NCBI GenBank assembly: GCA_025355645.1
Contig: JANXZG010000043.1
Span: forward strand, 1-64,000
Reading direction: 5' to 3'
Length of the DNA stretch: 64,000 bases
Source: Gammaproteobacteria bacterium
GTDB taxonomy: Bacteria; Pseudomonadota; Gammaproteobacteria; Steroidobacterales; Steroidobacteraceae
Below are positions 1 through 8,769 of the stretch, piece by piece; positions within the stretch are counted from its first letter, which is position 1, and each line of letters opens with the position of its first letter. Both the position numbers and the translations under genes were made by a program. The notes under the pieces are model-generated. The model had not been told where the DNA came from and did no database searches. It saw only the letters and a list, made by a program, of their open reading frames with translations.

Positions 1-116
1 GTCCCCTGGTGGCGAGGACATTTCCGCTCGAGCGGATAGCCGATGCGCAACGCGAGTTCCTCGAAAAAAAGCACGTGGGTAAGTTCGTGCTGATACCTGC
101 GCCGCTGCAGATCTGA
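1..116 (+). CDS. C-terminal fragment of a medium-chain (zinc-type/quinone oxidoreductase) dehydrogenase
   Basis: The open frame enters from the left edge (first full codon at position 3) and stops with TGA at 114-116. The 37 visible residues include FPLERIADAQREFLEKKHVGK and end FVLIPAPLQI. The F-PLE-IADAQ-EFLEKKHVGK-VL pattern is the usual end of NAD(P)H:quinone oxidoreductase and zinc-binding alcohol dehydrogenase family proteins, where the last helix and strand close the catalytic domain. The nucleotide-binding fold and any zinc ligands lie outside the window, so substrate and subfamily cannot be stated. Nothing convincing follows in positions 117-366. Confidence 0.7.
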   Translation, partial: PLVARTFPLERIADAQREFLEKKHVGKFVLIPAPLQI

Positions 117-366
117 TTGATGGATGCTGTGTTGGCATACACCTGAGGGGACAGCAGTAACCCCTGAGACCCGCCGCGGCCCGTATTCACCGGCGCTAAT
201 GTCGCTCAGTTGGCGCGCAGTGAACGCGCTCGCGCCGGTGTGTCACTGAAATTACTACCGTAAATTTCCACGAAGGCCAACACTAGGCCAATAGCCGGCG
301 TCGATTATTCCGTTGCCTGCACGGTGCCTACATGACCCAGACGAAATGTGGAAATTCGCTGATTGA

Positions 367-443
367 TGGCGCGCCCGCCGCGATTCGAACGCGGGACCTT
401 CGGCTTCGGAGGCCGACACTCTATCCAGCTGAGCTACGGGCGC
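367..443 (-). tRNA. tRNA-Arg (anticodon CCG)
   Basis: Read on the minus strand the 77 nt fold as a complete cloverleaf. The acceptor stem is GCGCCCG/CGGGCGC. The D-arm is GCTC...GAGT, the anticodon stem is TCGGC/GCCGA around loop CTCCGAA (anticodon CCG), and the T-arm is CCGCG-TTCGAAT-CGCGG. A G discriminator is followed by an encoded CCA end. The anticodon reads CGG (Arg). The first 7 nt lie inside the 3' end of the neighbouring same-strand lactonase-family gene. Confidence 0.97.
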
Positions 444-1498
444 ATCGGGGCCGCGATATTACCCGCGGCAGCGAAGCCCCGTCCAGTTATCTCAATCCAG
501 GTCGGGTTGCGGCCAACCGGGTATTCTCGCAGAGATGCAAGGGCGCCCGTGCCAGGGTCGATCGCGTAGCACTGGATCGTGTTTGACAGTTGTCCGGCAG
601 CGACCAAGTAGTGCCCGGTGGGGTCAATTGCAATCGCTCGCGGCTGTGTGACGCTAGGTACCGACCCGATCAGACGCAGCACGCCACTTGCCCTATCGAC
701 AGCAAATGCGCTCAGTGTGCTGCTCGTGCGCTCCGATGCGTACAGGTACTTTCCGTCGGGGCTCAACCTGAGGTCTGCGGCCCAGGGCTTGCCGGCAAAT
801 CCTGCCGGCAACACGCTGACAGTCTGAATGCACGGGCGCAACGTACCGGCGACGTTGTCGTAAGGGTGCACTGCGATCGAGCCATCCAGCTCGCCGTTCA
901 CGTACACGAATCGCGCATCTGGACTCAGTGCCAGGAATCTCGATCCGCTGCCGAGCTTCATGGCAATTGTCGCCGGCGCGTTCGCTGACAGCTCACCGCT
1001 GCCCGGGTCGAAGTGCTGTTGATAAATGAGATCGCCACCGAGACTCGTGTGCAGGGCGTGGCGGTTCGAGGCGTCCGTGACGATGCAATGGGCCTTGGGC
1101 GCGGTGGCGATGTCCTGCACCAGCGCACCGACCTGGCCGTCGGCGCCAAGCGCATTTACCGTTACCTTATTGCCGGCATACGACGCGCACAAAAGATAGC
1201 GCCCGGCCCGGTCCGTCACCATGTACGCCATCGTGTCTGCCAGCGCGGCCGTGCCGAGCCGTTTCGGAATGCCGTTGCCAGTATCGATGGCGAAGGTCGT
1301 TGCGGCAAACTGCGTGCCAGAAAGATAGGCTGCGTATAGGAAGCGCTGGTCAGGACTTAGCGCGAGCAGCATCGAGCGCCCGGTTTGCGGCGGCGATTGC
1401 GCGGGGATTGTCGCGCAGGCATTGAGCACACCACCGGGCTCCAGACGGAACACCGAAATGTCCTGTGCATCGGCATTGGCAACGTAGACATAGCTCAC
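434..1498 (-). CDS. lactonase-family seven-bladed beta-propeller protein (6-phosphogluconolactonase-like)
   Basis: 354 residues starting [20 protein letters not shown]. Blade-like repeats run throughout, with [48 protein letters not shown] and [19 protein letters not shown] each carrying the S-PDG-(F/Y)-(L/V)Y motif of the Pgl/COG2706 lactonase family. Enzymes of this family hydrolyse 6-phosphogluconolactone or other sugar lactones, but many propellers of this type are uncharacterised, so the substrate is open. No signal peptide is seen, which fits the cytosol. It starts 16 nt after the RidA gene ends and is probably cotranscribed with it. Its stop codon (434-436) lies inside the tRNA-Arg gene. 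Confidence 0.8.
   Translation of the reverse strand: MSYVYVANADAQDISVFRLEPGGVLNACATIPAQSPPQTGRSMLLALSPDQRFLYAAYLSGTQFAATTFAIDTGNGIPKRLGTAALADTMAYMVTDRAGRYLLCASYAGNKVTVNALGADGQVGALVQDIATAPKAHCIVTDASNRHALHTSLGGDLIYQQHFDPGSGELSANAPATIAMKLGSGSRFLALSPDARFVYVNGELDGSIAVHPYDNVAGTLRPCIQTVSVLPAGFAGKPWAADLRLSPDGKYLYASERTSSTLSAFAVDRASGVLRLIGSVPSVTQPRAIAIDPTGHYLVAAGQLSNTIQCYAIDPGTGALASLREYPVGRNPTWIEITGRGFAAAGNIAAPMRP
456..485 (-). promoter_or_regulatory. candidate sigma-70 promoter for tRNA-Arg
   Basis: On the minus strand TGGACG (plus 480-485) and TAATAT (plus 456-461) are separated by 18 nt, each matching 4 of 6 consensus bases. A GC-rich stretch follows immediately before the tRNA, as in discriminators of stable-RNA promoters. 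The site lies inside the last codons of the lactonase-family gene. The tRNA might instead be cotranscribed with that gene and processed. Confidence 0.3.
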
Positions 1499-1514
1499 GT
1501 GCGGCAGGTCCGAG

Positions 1515-1904
1515 TCAGGCGATCGAGCGCTTCAGCGCCGTAACTTCGATCTCGATGCGCATTTTCGGATCGGCGAGCCCCGCACTGATCATGGTAGAGG
1601 CCGGCCGAATCTCGCCAAAGTGCTTGCGCAGTATGGGCCAGCACTGCGGGAATTCCGCCCCATTGGGAAGGATGTAGGTCACCCGAACGACATCCCTGAG
1701 GCTGGCTCCGGCTTTGCCAAGCGCCGCTTCGATGTTGGTCAGTGCCTGCTCGGTCTGCTCCAGCAGTCCCTCCGGCATGATCATCTTTGCATAGTCGTAT
1801 CCGGTCGTGCCGGAGACGAATATCCATTCGCCGTCGACGACCGCCCGGGAGTAGCCGATCTGCGCTTCGAAGGTCGAGCCGGAGCTGATGAGACGTCGTG
1901 CCAT
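1515..1904 (-). CDS. RidA family protein (YjgF/YER057c/UK114)
   Basis: 129 residues beginning MARRLISSGSTFEAQIGYSRAV. The family pattern is clear: G-Y-S-RAV near the N-terminus, then IFVSGTTGYDY and EQTEQALTNIEAALGKAGAS, then V-RVT-YI and the closing IEIEVTAL. RidA proteins are small trimeric enzymes that hydrolyse reactive enamine/imine intermediates. The Arg that binds the substrate carboxylate in canonical RidA corresponds to the R-V-TYI segment here; this copy belongs to the broader Rid family and may have another substrate. It is the first gene of a probable two-gene unit with the lactonase-family protein. Confidence 0.88.
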   Translation of the reverse strand: MARRLISSGSTFEAQIGYSRAVVDGEWIFVSGTTGYDYAKMIMPEGLLEQTEQALTNIEAALGKAGASLRDVVRVTYILPNGAEFPQCWPILRKHFGEIRPASTMISAGLADPKMRIEIEVTALKRSIA

Positions 1905-2037
1905 GGGGAGCGGATTCTAGCGATATGCGGCGTTCCGTGCACGGCCCCGCGCCGCAATCCCCTATCCAAGCCGGGCTGGCCCCTATAATATTGCGCCCGC
2001 CATGCCCGTGGTCCAGCCGTTTATCTAGTGAGTTATT

Positions 2038-2547
2038 GTGTCCTCTAAAGAAGCCTCCGATACCCATTTCTTTAACTCGTTCAGCCTGGTGCTGGGCATC
2101 CTGATCTTTATCGCGATCGTATTGTACTTCTGGGCCCGGGACCTCGGATACCAGCAGGTCGAGCACGCGCAGAGCGACGCGCAGCAAACGGCTGCCGTGA
2201 CGGAAAATATCCAGCCGTTTGCGCAGGTTGCAATTGCGGGCCAGGACAATTCGGCGCTGGCGGCGCTCGAGGCGCCCAAAGCCGCACCCGCCGCGATGGA
2301 AATCCCGAAGACGGGCGAAGCCGCCTACACCGCCGTATGTTCTGCCTGTCACGCGCAGGGCATCAACGGCGCGCCGAAAATCGGCGATCACGCTGCCTGG
2401 GGTCCGCGTCTTGCACAGGGCAAGGCGACCCTTTACGAGCATGCCATCGCTGGCAAGGGCGCGATGCCGCCCCGTGGTGGCACGACGTGGCCCGATGCGA
2501 CGATTCACATGACCATCGACTATATGGTCACGCTCAATAGCAAGTAG
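2038..2547 (+). CDS. membrane-anchored c-type cytochrome (cytochrome c5 family)
   Basis: 169 residues from a GTG start. A hydrophobic segment at about residues 17-33 is an uncleaved signal anchor. After an Ala/Gln-rich linker (about 45-90) comes a class I cytochrome domain with heme-binding CSACH at 101-105. The likely distal Met ligand is Met143 in GKGAMPPRGG. The arrangement (TM anchor, linker, C-terminal domain with CxxCH and MPPRGG) matches cytochrome c5/CycB-like proteins of gammaproteobacteria, which carry electrons in the periplasm, often to terminal oxidases. A TATAAT-like box near 1984-1989 could be its promoter, without a convincing -35. Confidence 0.88.
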   Translation: MSSKEASDTHFFNSFSLVLGILIFIAIVLYFWARDLGYQQVEHAQSDAQQTAAVTENIQPFAQVAIAGQDNSALAALEAPKAAPAAMEIPKTGEAAYTAVCSACHAQGINGAPKIGDHAAWGPRLAQGKATLYEHAIAGKGAMPPRGGTTWPDATIHMTIDYMVTLNSK

Positions 2548-2607
2548 TCTCGCGCTCTTCGTGCGCAGCTGCCTGATGACCCCGGCAGATGCCAGTAGCG
2601 CAGTCCT

Positions 2608-2636
2608 TTGGCAATGATTGATAAAACATATATAAG
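2608..2636 (+). promoter_or_regulatory. sigma-70 promoter candidate upstream of the MFS transporter
   Basis: TTGGCA at 2608-2613 and TATAAG at 2631-2636 are separated by 17 nt; each matches 5 of 6 consensus bases. The start codon of the transporter gene is about 130 nt downstream, so the transcript would have a long 5' leader that contains GC-rich inverted repeats around 2673-2700. No operator is evident. Confidence 0.5.
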
Positions 2637-2770
2637 CCGATTCGGATCCTGATTCGCGCCGTGGGCATTTGCGCCTGCGGCCGTGATCGCGGCCGCCGCT
2701 CTTCACCGTGGCGAATGCGTCGGCATCGTGCCTGATCATGGGGCTGTCGCGCGAGGTGATTGCAATTTAA

Positions 2771-4093
2771 ATGCCGGAGTCGTCGCGCCACCATTTCCGC
2801 TACACAATATTCGTGATGCTTCTGATCATCACGATGCTGAACTACATCGATCGCGGCGCAATGTCCTATGCCGCCGAAGCGATCACTCGTGAATATGTCC
2901 TTGACCGGGTCGCCTGGGGCAAGGTGCTGGGATTCTTTGGTTACGGCTACATGTTCGGCGCACTGCTAGGTGGCGCGCTTGCAGATGCCTGGGGTACGCG
3001 CCGCGTATGGACGATCGCGGGCTTTGCATGGTCCTTTTTTGAGGGTGCCTCGGCGTTTGCGGGCGATCTTGGGCTTGTTGCTTTCGGCGGCTCCGCGCTT
3101 GCCGGCTTTGCGGTCGTACGCGTCGTGTTTGGCTTCTGCGAGGGGCCCGCGTATTCGCTGATCAACAAGACAACCTCAGCGTGGGCCGCGCCGCTGGAAC
3201 GCGGGACCTCCGTATCGGTGGGACTTCTCAGCACGCCGCTCGGTGCGTTGGTCACGGCGCCTGTGTCCGTGGGCCTTTTGCTTCTGACTAACAGCTGGCG
3301 CGTGACCTTTCTCGTGCTCGCGGTATTAAGCGCCGCGGTGTTATTGATCTTCCTGCGTCTGTTCACGAATAGCCCTGCCCAGAACCCACGGGTCAGCGTC
3401 GCTGAGCTGACCCTGATTCGTGGTGGCGAATCGCAACTGACTGCTGCCGCACGTGAACAGGCGGAAGTGCCGGTCAGCTATCTGTCACTGCTGCTCCGCC
3501 CGACGCTGATTTTTAATACCGTGGCCTATTTTTCACTGGTGTACGTCACGTTCATGCTCGTCACGTGGACGCCTAAATACTTGCAGGACCAGTTTCACTT
3601 CAGCCTGTCATCGCTTTGGTACGTTGGCATGATTCCCTGGGCGGGTGCGTGCATGACCATATTGCTCGGTGGGCGGATCTCCGACTGGCTGCTGCGCCGG
3701 ACGGGAAGCCTGGTCATCGCGCGCGGGGTCTTCGCGGCGACGTCCCTGCTGATGACAACTATCTGTCTGGTGCTGGTCTCACAGGCGCAAAGCGCCGCCG
3801 CCGTGATTGGATTGATGACCCTTGCCAATGCCTTCAATTCACTGCCGAACGTGGTTTACTGGACCGTAGTGATGGACTCCGTGCCCGCCGCCCGGGTTGG
3901 GGCAATGAGCGGCACGATGCATTTCGTGGCGAGCCTGGCTGCGATAATCGCGCCTACCCTGACAGGATATCTTTCGGTAGCTTACGGTTACTCATCGATG
4001 TTCCTGGCTGCGGCTGCAGTAACCGCAGTCGCCATGGTCGCGATGCTGCTGGTGCGGCCGGGGCGCGTGTCGCGCCCCGCAACGATCGGTTGA
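2771..4093 (+). CDS. MFS transporter, anion:cation symporter (hexuronate/glucarate-type) family
   Basis: 440 residues with about 12 hydrophobic segments. The N-terminus has LNYIDRGAMSYAAEAI, close to the LNYxDRxxxS signature of the ACS family (ExuT, GudP, DgoT). The loop 2-3 motif G-ALADAWGTRRVW and the loop 8-9 counterpart GGRISDWLLRRTGS are both present. Family members take up organic acids such as glucarate, galactonate, hexuronates or tartrate with protons at the inner membrane. The substrate here is unknown, and no adjacent sugar-acid catabolic genes help. A Shine-Dalgarno-like GAGGTG lies about 12 nt before the ATG. Confidence 0.85.
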   Translation: MPESSRHHFRYTIFVMLLIITMLNYIDRGAMSYAAEAITREYVLDRVAWGKVLGFFGYGYMFGALLGGALADAWGTRRVWTIAGFAWSFFEGASAFAGDLGLVAFGGSALAGFAVVRVVFGFCEGPAYSLINKTTSAWAAPLERGTSVSVGLLSTPLGALVTAPVSVGLLLLTNSWRVTFLVLAVLSAAVLLIFLRLFTNSPAQNPRVSVAELTLIRGGESQLTAAAREQAEVPVSYLSLLLRPTLIFNTVAYFSLVYVTFMLVTWTPKYLQDQFHFSLSSLWYVGMIPWAGACMTILLGGRISDWLLRRTGSLVIARGVFAATSLLMTTICLVLVSQAQSAAAVIGLMTLANAFNSLPNVVYWTVVMDSVPAARVGAMSGTMHFVASLAAIIAPTLTGYLSVAYGYSSMFLAAAAVTAVAMVAMLLVRPGRVSRPATIG

Positions 4094-4162
4094 TCAGCGG
4101 GGATGTAGCTAAAAACACATGTTTGGCCGGGTCCGCGCTGGCGCCGAAGAGGTCAGGACATG

Positions 4163-5173
4163 CTACGGCTGGCCCTGACCCCCACCCGCGCCATAAATGT
4201 TGCCCGTGGTAAAACTCGCGTCACTGGCGGCGAGCTGCACGAAGATCGAGGCGAGTTCGGCGGGTTGCCCGGGACGACCGAGCGCGGTCGTGCTGCCAAA
4301 ATGCGTGTACTTTTCGACCGTAGCACCGCCGCTGATTTGTAACGGTGTCCAGACCGGCCCCGGCGCAACTCCGTTGACCCGGATACCCTTGGGTCCGAAC
4401 TGCTTGGCGAGGGACTTTACGTAATTCATTGTCGCGGCTTTTGTTTGCGCATAATCGTACAGGTCCGGGGAAGGATCGTAGGCTTGTTCGGACGTCGTCC
4501 CGATAATGCAGGAACCTTCGCTCAAATGCGACAAGGCGGCCCTGATGATGTAGAACGGAGCGTAAATATTCGTCTTCATCGTGGAGTCGAAATCCTCATC
4601 GCTGATATCGAGGATGGACGCTTTCGCTTGCTGGCGACCGGCATTGCATACCACGATATCGAGGCCTCCGAGCTTCTGAACAGCCTCCGCCACTAATTTC
4701 TGACAGAACGCCCGGTCGCGCAGATCGCCTGGAATCGCGACGCCGATGCGACCGGCTGCCTTGACGAGTTGGATGACCTCGCGTGCGTCGGGCTCCTCTG
4801 ACGGAAAGTAATTGATCGCTACGTCCGCGCCCTCACGAGCATAGGCAATAGCAGCGGCCCGACCCATTCCCGAATCACCGCCGGTGATCAGCGCCTTGCG
4901 GCCAGCCAGTCGTCCAGAACCGCGATAACTCGTTTCCCCGTGATCCGGCTTCGGATTCATCTTGCCCGCGAGTCCCGGCCAGGGCTGCGACTGCTCCTGG
5001 AAAGGGGGCTTGGGGTATTTGGAGCGTGGGTCATCTTTGGCCGCTTGCGGAGGATTACTGCCTTGCGCGCCCGGCTGCGGCGCAATCGCAGAAGCTTTCG
5101 CGGCAGTCGCGAGTCCCATGCCTGCCAGCTCAACGGCCTGGCGCCGAGAGAGCGTCTTTTTGGTGTCATTCAT
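4163..5173 (-). CDS. SDR family oxidoreductase, YghA-like, with Tat-like N-terminal extension
   Basis: 336 residues from the ATG at 5173, chosen because the protein then begins MNDTKKTLSRRQAVELAG. The core resembles E. coli YghA and B. subtilis YhdG-type dehydrogenases. It has a Pro-rich lead (KYPKPPFQEQ), the Rossmann motif TGGDSGMGRAAAIAYAREGADV, NAG, and the catalytic region with Tyr-Ala-Gln-Thr-Lys (YxxxK) after GTTSEQAY. It also has PGPVWTPLQISGG and a GGG-Q end. Compared with cytosolic YghA it has about 50 extra N-terminal residues with a twin-arginine SRRQ and an Ala-rich hydrophobic stretch, so export by Tat is possible. NAD(P)-dependent; substrate unknown. Confidence 0.88.
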   Translation of the reverse strand: MNDTKKTLSRRQAVELAGMGLATAAKASAIAPQPGAQGSNPPQAAKDDPRSKYPKPPFQEQSQPWPGLAGKMNPKPDHGETSYRGSGRLAGRKALITGGDSGMGRAAAIAYAREGADVAINYFPSEEPDAREVIQLVKAAGRIGVAIPGDLRDRAFCQKLVAEAVQKLGGLDIVVCNAGRQQAKASILDISDEDFDSTMKTNIYAPFYIIRAALSHLSEGSCIIGTTSEQAYDPSPDLYDYAQTKAATMNYVKSLAKQFGPKGIRVNGVAPGPVWTPLQISGGATVEKYTHFGSTTALGRPGQPAELASIFVQLAASDASFTTGNIYGAGGGQGQP

Positions 5174-5569
5174 TGTCGACTTCGCTGCGAGTGAAGGCCG
5201 CACCCTAACCAAGACCAAGGCACGTGCATTTAGGATAATGAAGCGACTGCGTGTAGGGCAATTGCACCCCGAAGAGATCGCTTTTCGACGCGGGCGGCGC
5301 GGTTGGCCAATGTGACAGCGGGCCGACCTAAAGGGTGGACCTTGCCAGTAGGGCTACATGGCGCGCGCGCTGGTGCAGGGCTCGATCGGGGGCAACGCGA
5401 ACCGGCTGCGCGATCCCAAACGCAGCAGCAAGATGCGCAAGCCGCAGTTAAACGATACGCATCTGTTTCTTGACAGTGCCACTAGAAGCCGCGGGTCAGC
5501 GCGCGGCTGTGGCAGGCATGCCGGACATCCTGGGTAACCATAGCGATTGCGCCTGTGCGCAACCCGGAG
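5174..5569. other. intergenic region between the SDR gene and ubiK
   Basis: No gene is recognisable in these 396 nt. A 59-codon open frame at 5358-5537 (plus strand, Arg/Ser-rich, begins MARALVQGSIGGNANRL) has only a weak AGGG in front and no family I know; it is probably chance or a remnant. A perfect 6-bp inverted repeat TTGCGC-ctgt-GCGCAA at 5547-5562 lies just after the ubiK stop codon on the minus strand. It could be a weak hairpin but lacks a following T-tract. Confidence 0.4.
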
Positions 5570-5818
5570 TTACTTTTTTTCTTCAAGCTCCTGCAGCCGC
5601 TTGTCGAGCGTTGCAAGTTTTTCCTGGGTGCGGACGAGCAGAGCAGCCTGTACATCGAACTCCTGCCGGTTCACCAGATCGAGCTTGCTGAGCTGCGCCT
5701 GCAGCACCGCCTTGAAGTTGCCCTCGAGATCCCGGCCGACCGTGCGCAGTGATTCCGGCACCGAAGCGGCCAAGCGGCGGGCCAATTCATCCAATGCGGT
5801 GGAATTAAGGAAGCTCAA
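5570..5818 (-). CDS. ubiK: ubiquinone biosynthesis accessory factor UbiK (BMFP/YqiC family)
   Basis: 82 residues, mostly helical. The N-terminal half has LDELARRLAASVPESLRTVGRDLEGNFKAVLQAQLSKLDLVNRQEFDVQ, the typical membrane fusogenic/UbiK pattern. It is followed by a C-terminal coiled coil with heptad-like leucines (LVRTQEKLATLDKRLQELEEKK). UbiK forms a complex with UbiJ and supports aerobic coenzyme Q assembly. The start is TTG at 5818; no in-frame ATG gives a full-length protein. Its partner gene ubiJ lies 8.4 kb away with ubiE and ubiB. Confidence 0.88.
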   Translation of the reverse strand: MSFLNSTALDELARRLAASVPESLRTVGRDLEGNFKAVLQAQLSKLDLVNRQEFDVQAALLVRTQEKLATLDKRLQELEEKK

Positions 5819-6069
5819 CGGTAACTCATTGATAAATATAATAATAAAAAAGGCATTCGACAGCGCCAGTCCGACACGATACTAACCCGATAACGCGTGG
5901 TTTGCCGTATGAAATTAACCGTCGGTGCCCGGCCCATGGCATTTAAAGCCGTCGACATGTAGTGGCACGGGAGCGCCGCGGCAATTGCGCTTGAGATTGC
6001 GTCGAATGCGGCCGCTTGTAGTATAAGCCATATATTTCAATGAGTTACAAGTCCACATTCGGGGGCTGA

Positions 6070-6444
<375 letters not shown>

Positions 6445-6465
6445 GATTATGTCCGGAGGGTTAAC

Positions 6466-6915
6466 ATGAAGCGCGTACTGCTGTTCTCTGCATTGATCAT
6501 CTGGTCAGCGGTCGCATCCGCCGTGGTCTACAAGTGGTCCGATGCCGAGGGCAAGGTGCACTACGGCGACCGGCCGCCGGACGGAGTCAAAGCGCAAATC
6601 GTCGAGGGGCTGGGCACGCATGTTTCCACGCCGGCCACATCCTCGCCAGCGCCCGCGCGTGCGCCAGCGCCTGCGCAAAATGCTGCCGCAACAAAAGACA
6701 AGCCGCTCGACGCCGCCGCCCAGGATGCTGCCAGCGCCGCGCACGAGGCACAATGCACCGCCGCGCAGGCCCGCCTGAAACAGGCGAGCGAGGGGCGGCA
6801 TCTTTTCAAGCCCGGCCCGAACGGCGAGCATGAGTACCTGACTTCCGACCAGATCGACACTGAACGCGCGGATGCAAAGAAGGAAGTCGATACGGTCTGC
6901 GGTACTGCTAACTAG
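6466..6915 (+). CDS. exported DUF4124 domain protein
   Basis: 149 residues. A signal peptide covers about residues 1-19 (hydrophobic LLFSALIIWSAVASA). It is followed directly by the DUF4124 motif VVYKWSDAEGKVHYGDRPPDGV. A Pro/Ala-rich linker (about 48-75) leads to a charged helical segment with two cysteines. DUF4124 proteins are periplasmic or envelope proteins common in beta/gammaproteobacteria and of unknown function. The start has a strong GGAGGG 5 nt upstream. It follows glnB by 21 nt and could be cotranscribed. Confidence 0.85.
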   Translation: MKRVLLFSALIIWSAVASAVVYKWSDAEGKVHYGDRPPDGVKAQIVEGLGTHVSTPATSSPAPARAPAPAQNAAATKDKPLDAAAQDAASAAHEAQCTAAQARLKQASEGRHLFKPGPNGEHEYLTSDQIDTERADAKKEVDTVCGTAN

Positions 6916-6961
6916 CAAGCGCGAATCCGTCTTTGCCGTGACGCACGCAAAGCCGTAGGCT

Positions 6962-7837
6962 ATGCGTATGACTACCGGATTCGTAGGTTTGGGCGCCATG
7001 GGCGCGCACATGGCGCGCAACCTACATCGCGCCGGACTGCTAAAAGGCGTCTGGAACCGCACTGCGGAAAAAGCCGCCGCGCTGGCCACTGAGTTACCTA
7101 CCAAGGCTTACACCGATCTTGCCGCCTTGGCAGCAGACTGCGACGTCATCATCATCTGCGTCTCGGCCGATGCCGATGTACGCAGCGTCGTCGCAGCGCT
7201 CAGGCCCGGCCTTAGGTCCGCGGCGACCGTCATCGACTGCTCCACCGTCAGTGCGGCGACAGCGCGAGAGATGCACGCCCTGCTGGCAAAGCAGGGCATT
7301 GGATTTCTTGACTGCCCCGTCAGTGGCGGTGTCGAGGGCGCGCGCCTCGGCACACTTGCGATGATGGCCGGTGGCGAGCAAAGCGTATTCGATCGCGTGC
7401 GTCCCGTGCTCGAAAAACTTGGCAAGACGATTGCCTATCTCGGCCCCAGTGGCGCAGGCCAGGCCGCCAAGGCCACCAACCAGATCATGTGCGCCGGAAT
7501 CATCCAGGCAGTTGCTGAAGCCATGGCATTTGCGAAGGCCGAGGGCCTGCCGCTTGAGAAAGTCATCGAGACGCTCGGCCAGGGCGCGGGATCCAGCTGG
7601 TATTTCGTGAACCGCGCGCCGTTCATGGCCAAGGGAAGTTTTCCCGCTGGATTTCGCGTGCGCCTGCATGACAAGGACCTGCGCATCTGCCGCGACATGG
7701 CGGCAGCCCATGGCGCAAAGCTTCCCGTAGTGGAGTCCACGCTAGCCGAATATGCTCGGCTGATCGCGGGCGGCCATGCCGATGAGGATATCTCCTCGAT
7801 TTATCTGCTGAAGTCGCTGCTGTTCAACAGTCCATGA
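6962..7837 (+). CDS. NAD(P)-dependent beta-hydroxyacid dehydrogenase (3-hydroxyisobutyrate dehydrogenase family)
   Basis: 291 residues. The N-terminal Rossmann motif is GFVGLGAMGAHMARNL. The family signature DCPVSGGVEGARLGTLAMMAGG and the catalytic-lysine helix GQAAKATNQIMCAG are intact. The C-terminal all-helical domain includes HDKDLRICRDMA. Related enzymes oxidise 3-hydroxyisobutyrate or reduce tartronate semialdehyde or succinic semialdehyde; the sequence does not separate these. Its stop overlaps the hemC start (ATGA at 7834-7837), implying translational coupling with heme genes although the function is unrelated. A second in-frame ATG lies at 6968. Confidence 0.9.
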   Translation: MRMTTGFVGLGAMGAHMARNLHRAGLLKGVWNRTAEKAAALATELPTKAYTDLAALAADCDVIIICVSADADVRSVVAALRPGLRSAATVIDCSTVSAATAREMHALLAKQGIGFLDCPVSGGVEGARLGTLAMMAGGEQSVFDRVRPVLEKLGKTIAYLGPSGAGQAAKATNQIMCAGIIQAVAEAMAFAKAEGLPLEKVIETLGQGAGSSWYFVNRAPFMAKGSFPAGFRVRLHDKDLRICRDMAAAHGAKLPVVESTLAEYARLIAGGHADEDISSIYLLKSLLFNSP

Positions 7838-8766
7838 CGCGCGGCAGCTTGCTGCGTATCGCGACCCGCAAGAGCCAGCTGGCACTGTGGCAGGCTGAAC
7901 ACGTAGCAGCGTTACTTTGCAGCGCCCACCCGGGCCTGGCCGTTGAACTCGTGCCGATGACAACCAGGGGTGATCAGATCCTGGATCGAAGCCTTGCTGC
8001 CATCGGCGGCAAGGGGCTTTTCATCAAGGAGCTGGAAGTCGCGATTGCCGAAGGAAGGGCGGATCTCGCCGTGCACTCGATGAAGGATGTCCCGGCCGAA
8101 TTGCCCCCGGGCTTCGTGATCGGCGCGGCGCTCGAGCGCGCCAATGCGCACGACGCGCTGCTCTGCACGCGCTTTCCAAGCCTCTTGCACCTGCCGGCGG
8201 GCGCTCGCGTTGGCACTTCGAGCCTGCGTCGCCAGGCACAGCTCCTGTCCCTGCGCCCGGACCTGCAAATCGAGGGCCTGCGCGGCAATGTCGGCACGCG
8301 CCTGAAGCGCCTGGATGATGGCGAACTTGATGCCATCGTGCTCGCCTGCGCGGGCCTCGTTCGCCTCGGGCTCGAGGCACGCATCACCGTGCAGCTGGAG
8401 ATCGCCGCGTGCCTGCCCGCCGTCGGCCAGGGCATCATCGGGGTAGAATGCCGCGCCAATAATGCGAGCGCGCTTGCCATGCTCGCTGCGCTCGAACACC
8501 CGGCGAGCCGCGCTGCGCTGCGAGCGGAGCGCGCTTTCTCAGGCCGGCTGGGCGGCAATTGCCAGTCGCCGATCGCGGCCTACGCCAGCTGCGCAAATGG
8601 CATGCTCGACCTGCAGGGCCTCGTCGCGGAACCGGATGGTTCGCGCCTGCTGCGCGATCAGCTAGCGGGGCCGGCGGCCGACCCGGAAGCTCTTGGCGAT
8701 GCGCTCGCGCAGCGGCTGCTTGCGGCGGGCGCAGGGCCGCTGCTCGACCGACTGCGTGTGGCCTGA
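7834..8766 (+). CDS. hemC: hydroxymethylbilane synthase (porphobilinogen deaminase)
   Basis: 310 residues. Recognisable blocks are IATRKSQLALWQAEHV and GDQILDRSLAAIGGKGLFIKELE. They are followed by ADLAVHSMKDVPAELP, GTSSLRRQAQLL and GNVGTRL-RLD. The dipyrromethane-cofactor loop GGNCQSPIAAYA carries the attachment cysteine. The enzyme polymerises four porphobilinogens to hydroxymethylbilane in tetrapyrrole synthesis in the cytosol. It is followed after 3 nt by hemD, the next step of the pathway. Confidence 0.98.
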   Translation: MTRGSLLRIATRKSQLALWQAEHVAALLCSAHPGLAVELVPMTTRGDQILDRSLAAIGGKGLFIKELEVAIAEGRADLAVHSMKDVPAELPPGFVIGAALERANAHDALLCTRFPSLLHLPAGARVGTSSLRRQAQLLSLRPDLQIEGLRGNVGTRLKRLDDGELDAIVLACAGLVRLGLEARITVQLEIAACLPAVGQGIIGVECRANNASALAMLAALEHPASRAALRAERAFSGRLGGNCQSPIAAYASCANGMLDLQGLVAEPDGSRLLRDQLAGPAADPEALGDALAQRLLAAGAGPLLDRLRVA

Positions 8767-8769
8767 GCG

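Noticed and set aside
1495-2739. Very long open frames antisense to RidA, cytochrome and others
   Set aside because: They run through recognised genes on another frame, have arginine-rich composition without motifs, and are artefacts of high GC content.
5358-5537. 59-codon open frame between the SDR gene and ubiK
   Set aside because: No strong ribosome-binding site, biased Arg/Ser composition and no known family; not listed as a gene.
5940-6000. Possible sigma-54 promoter (TGGCAC near 5962) upstream of glnB
   Set aside because: The GC dinucleotide expected 10 nt after the GG is absent and no TTGCA/T element follows, so it does not match a -24/-12 promoter.
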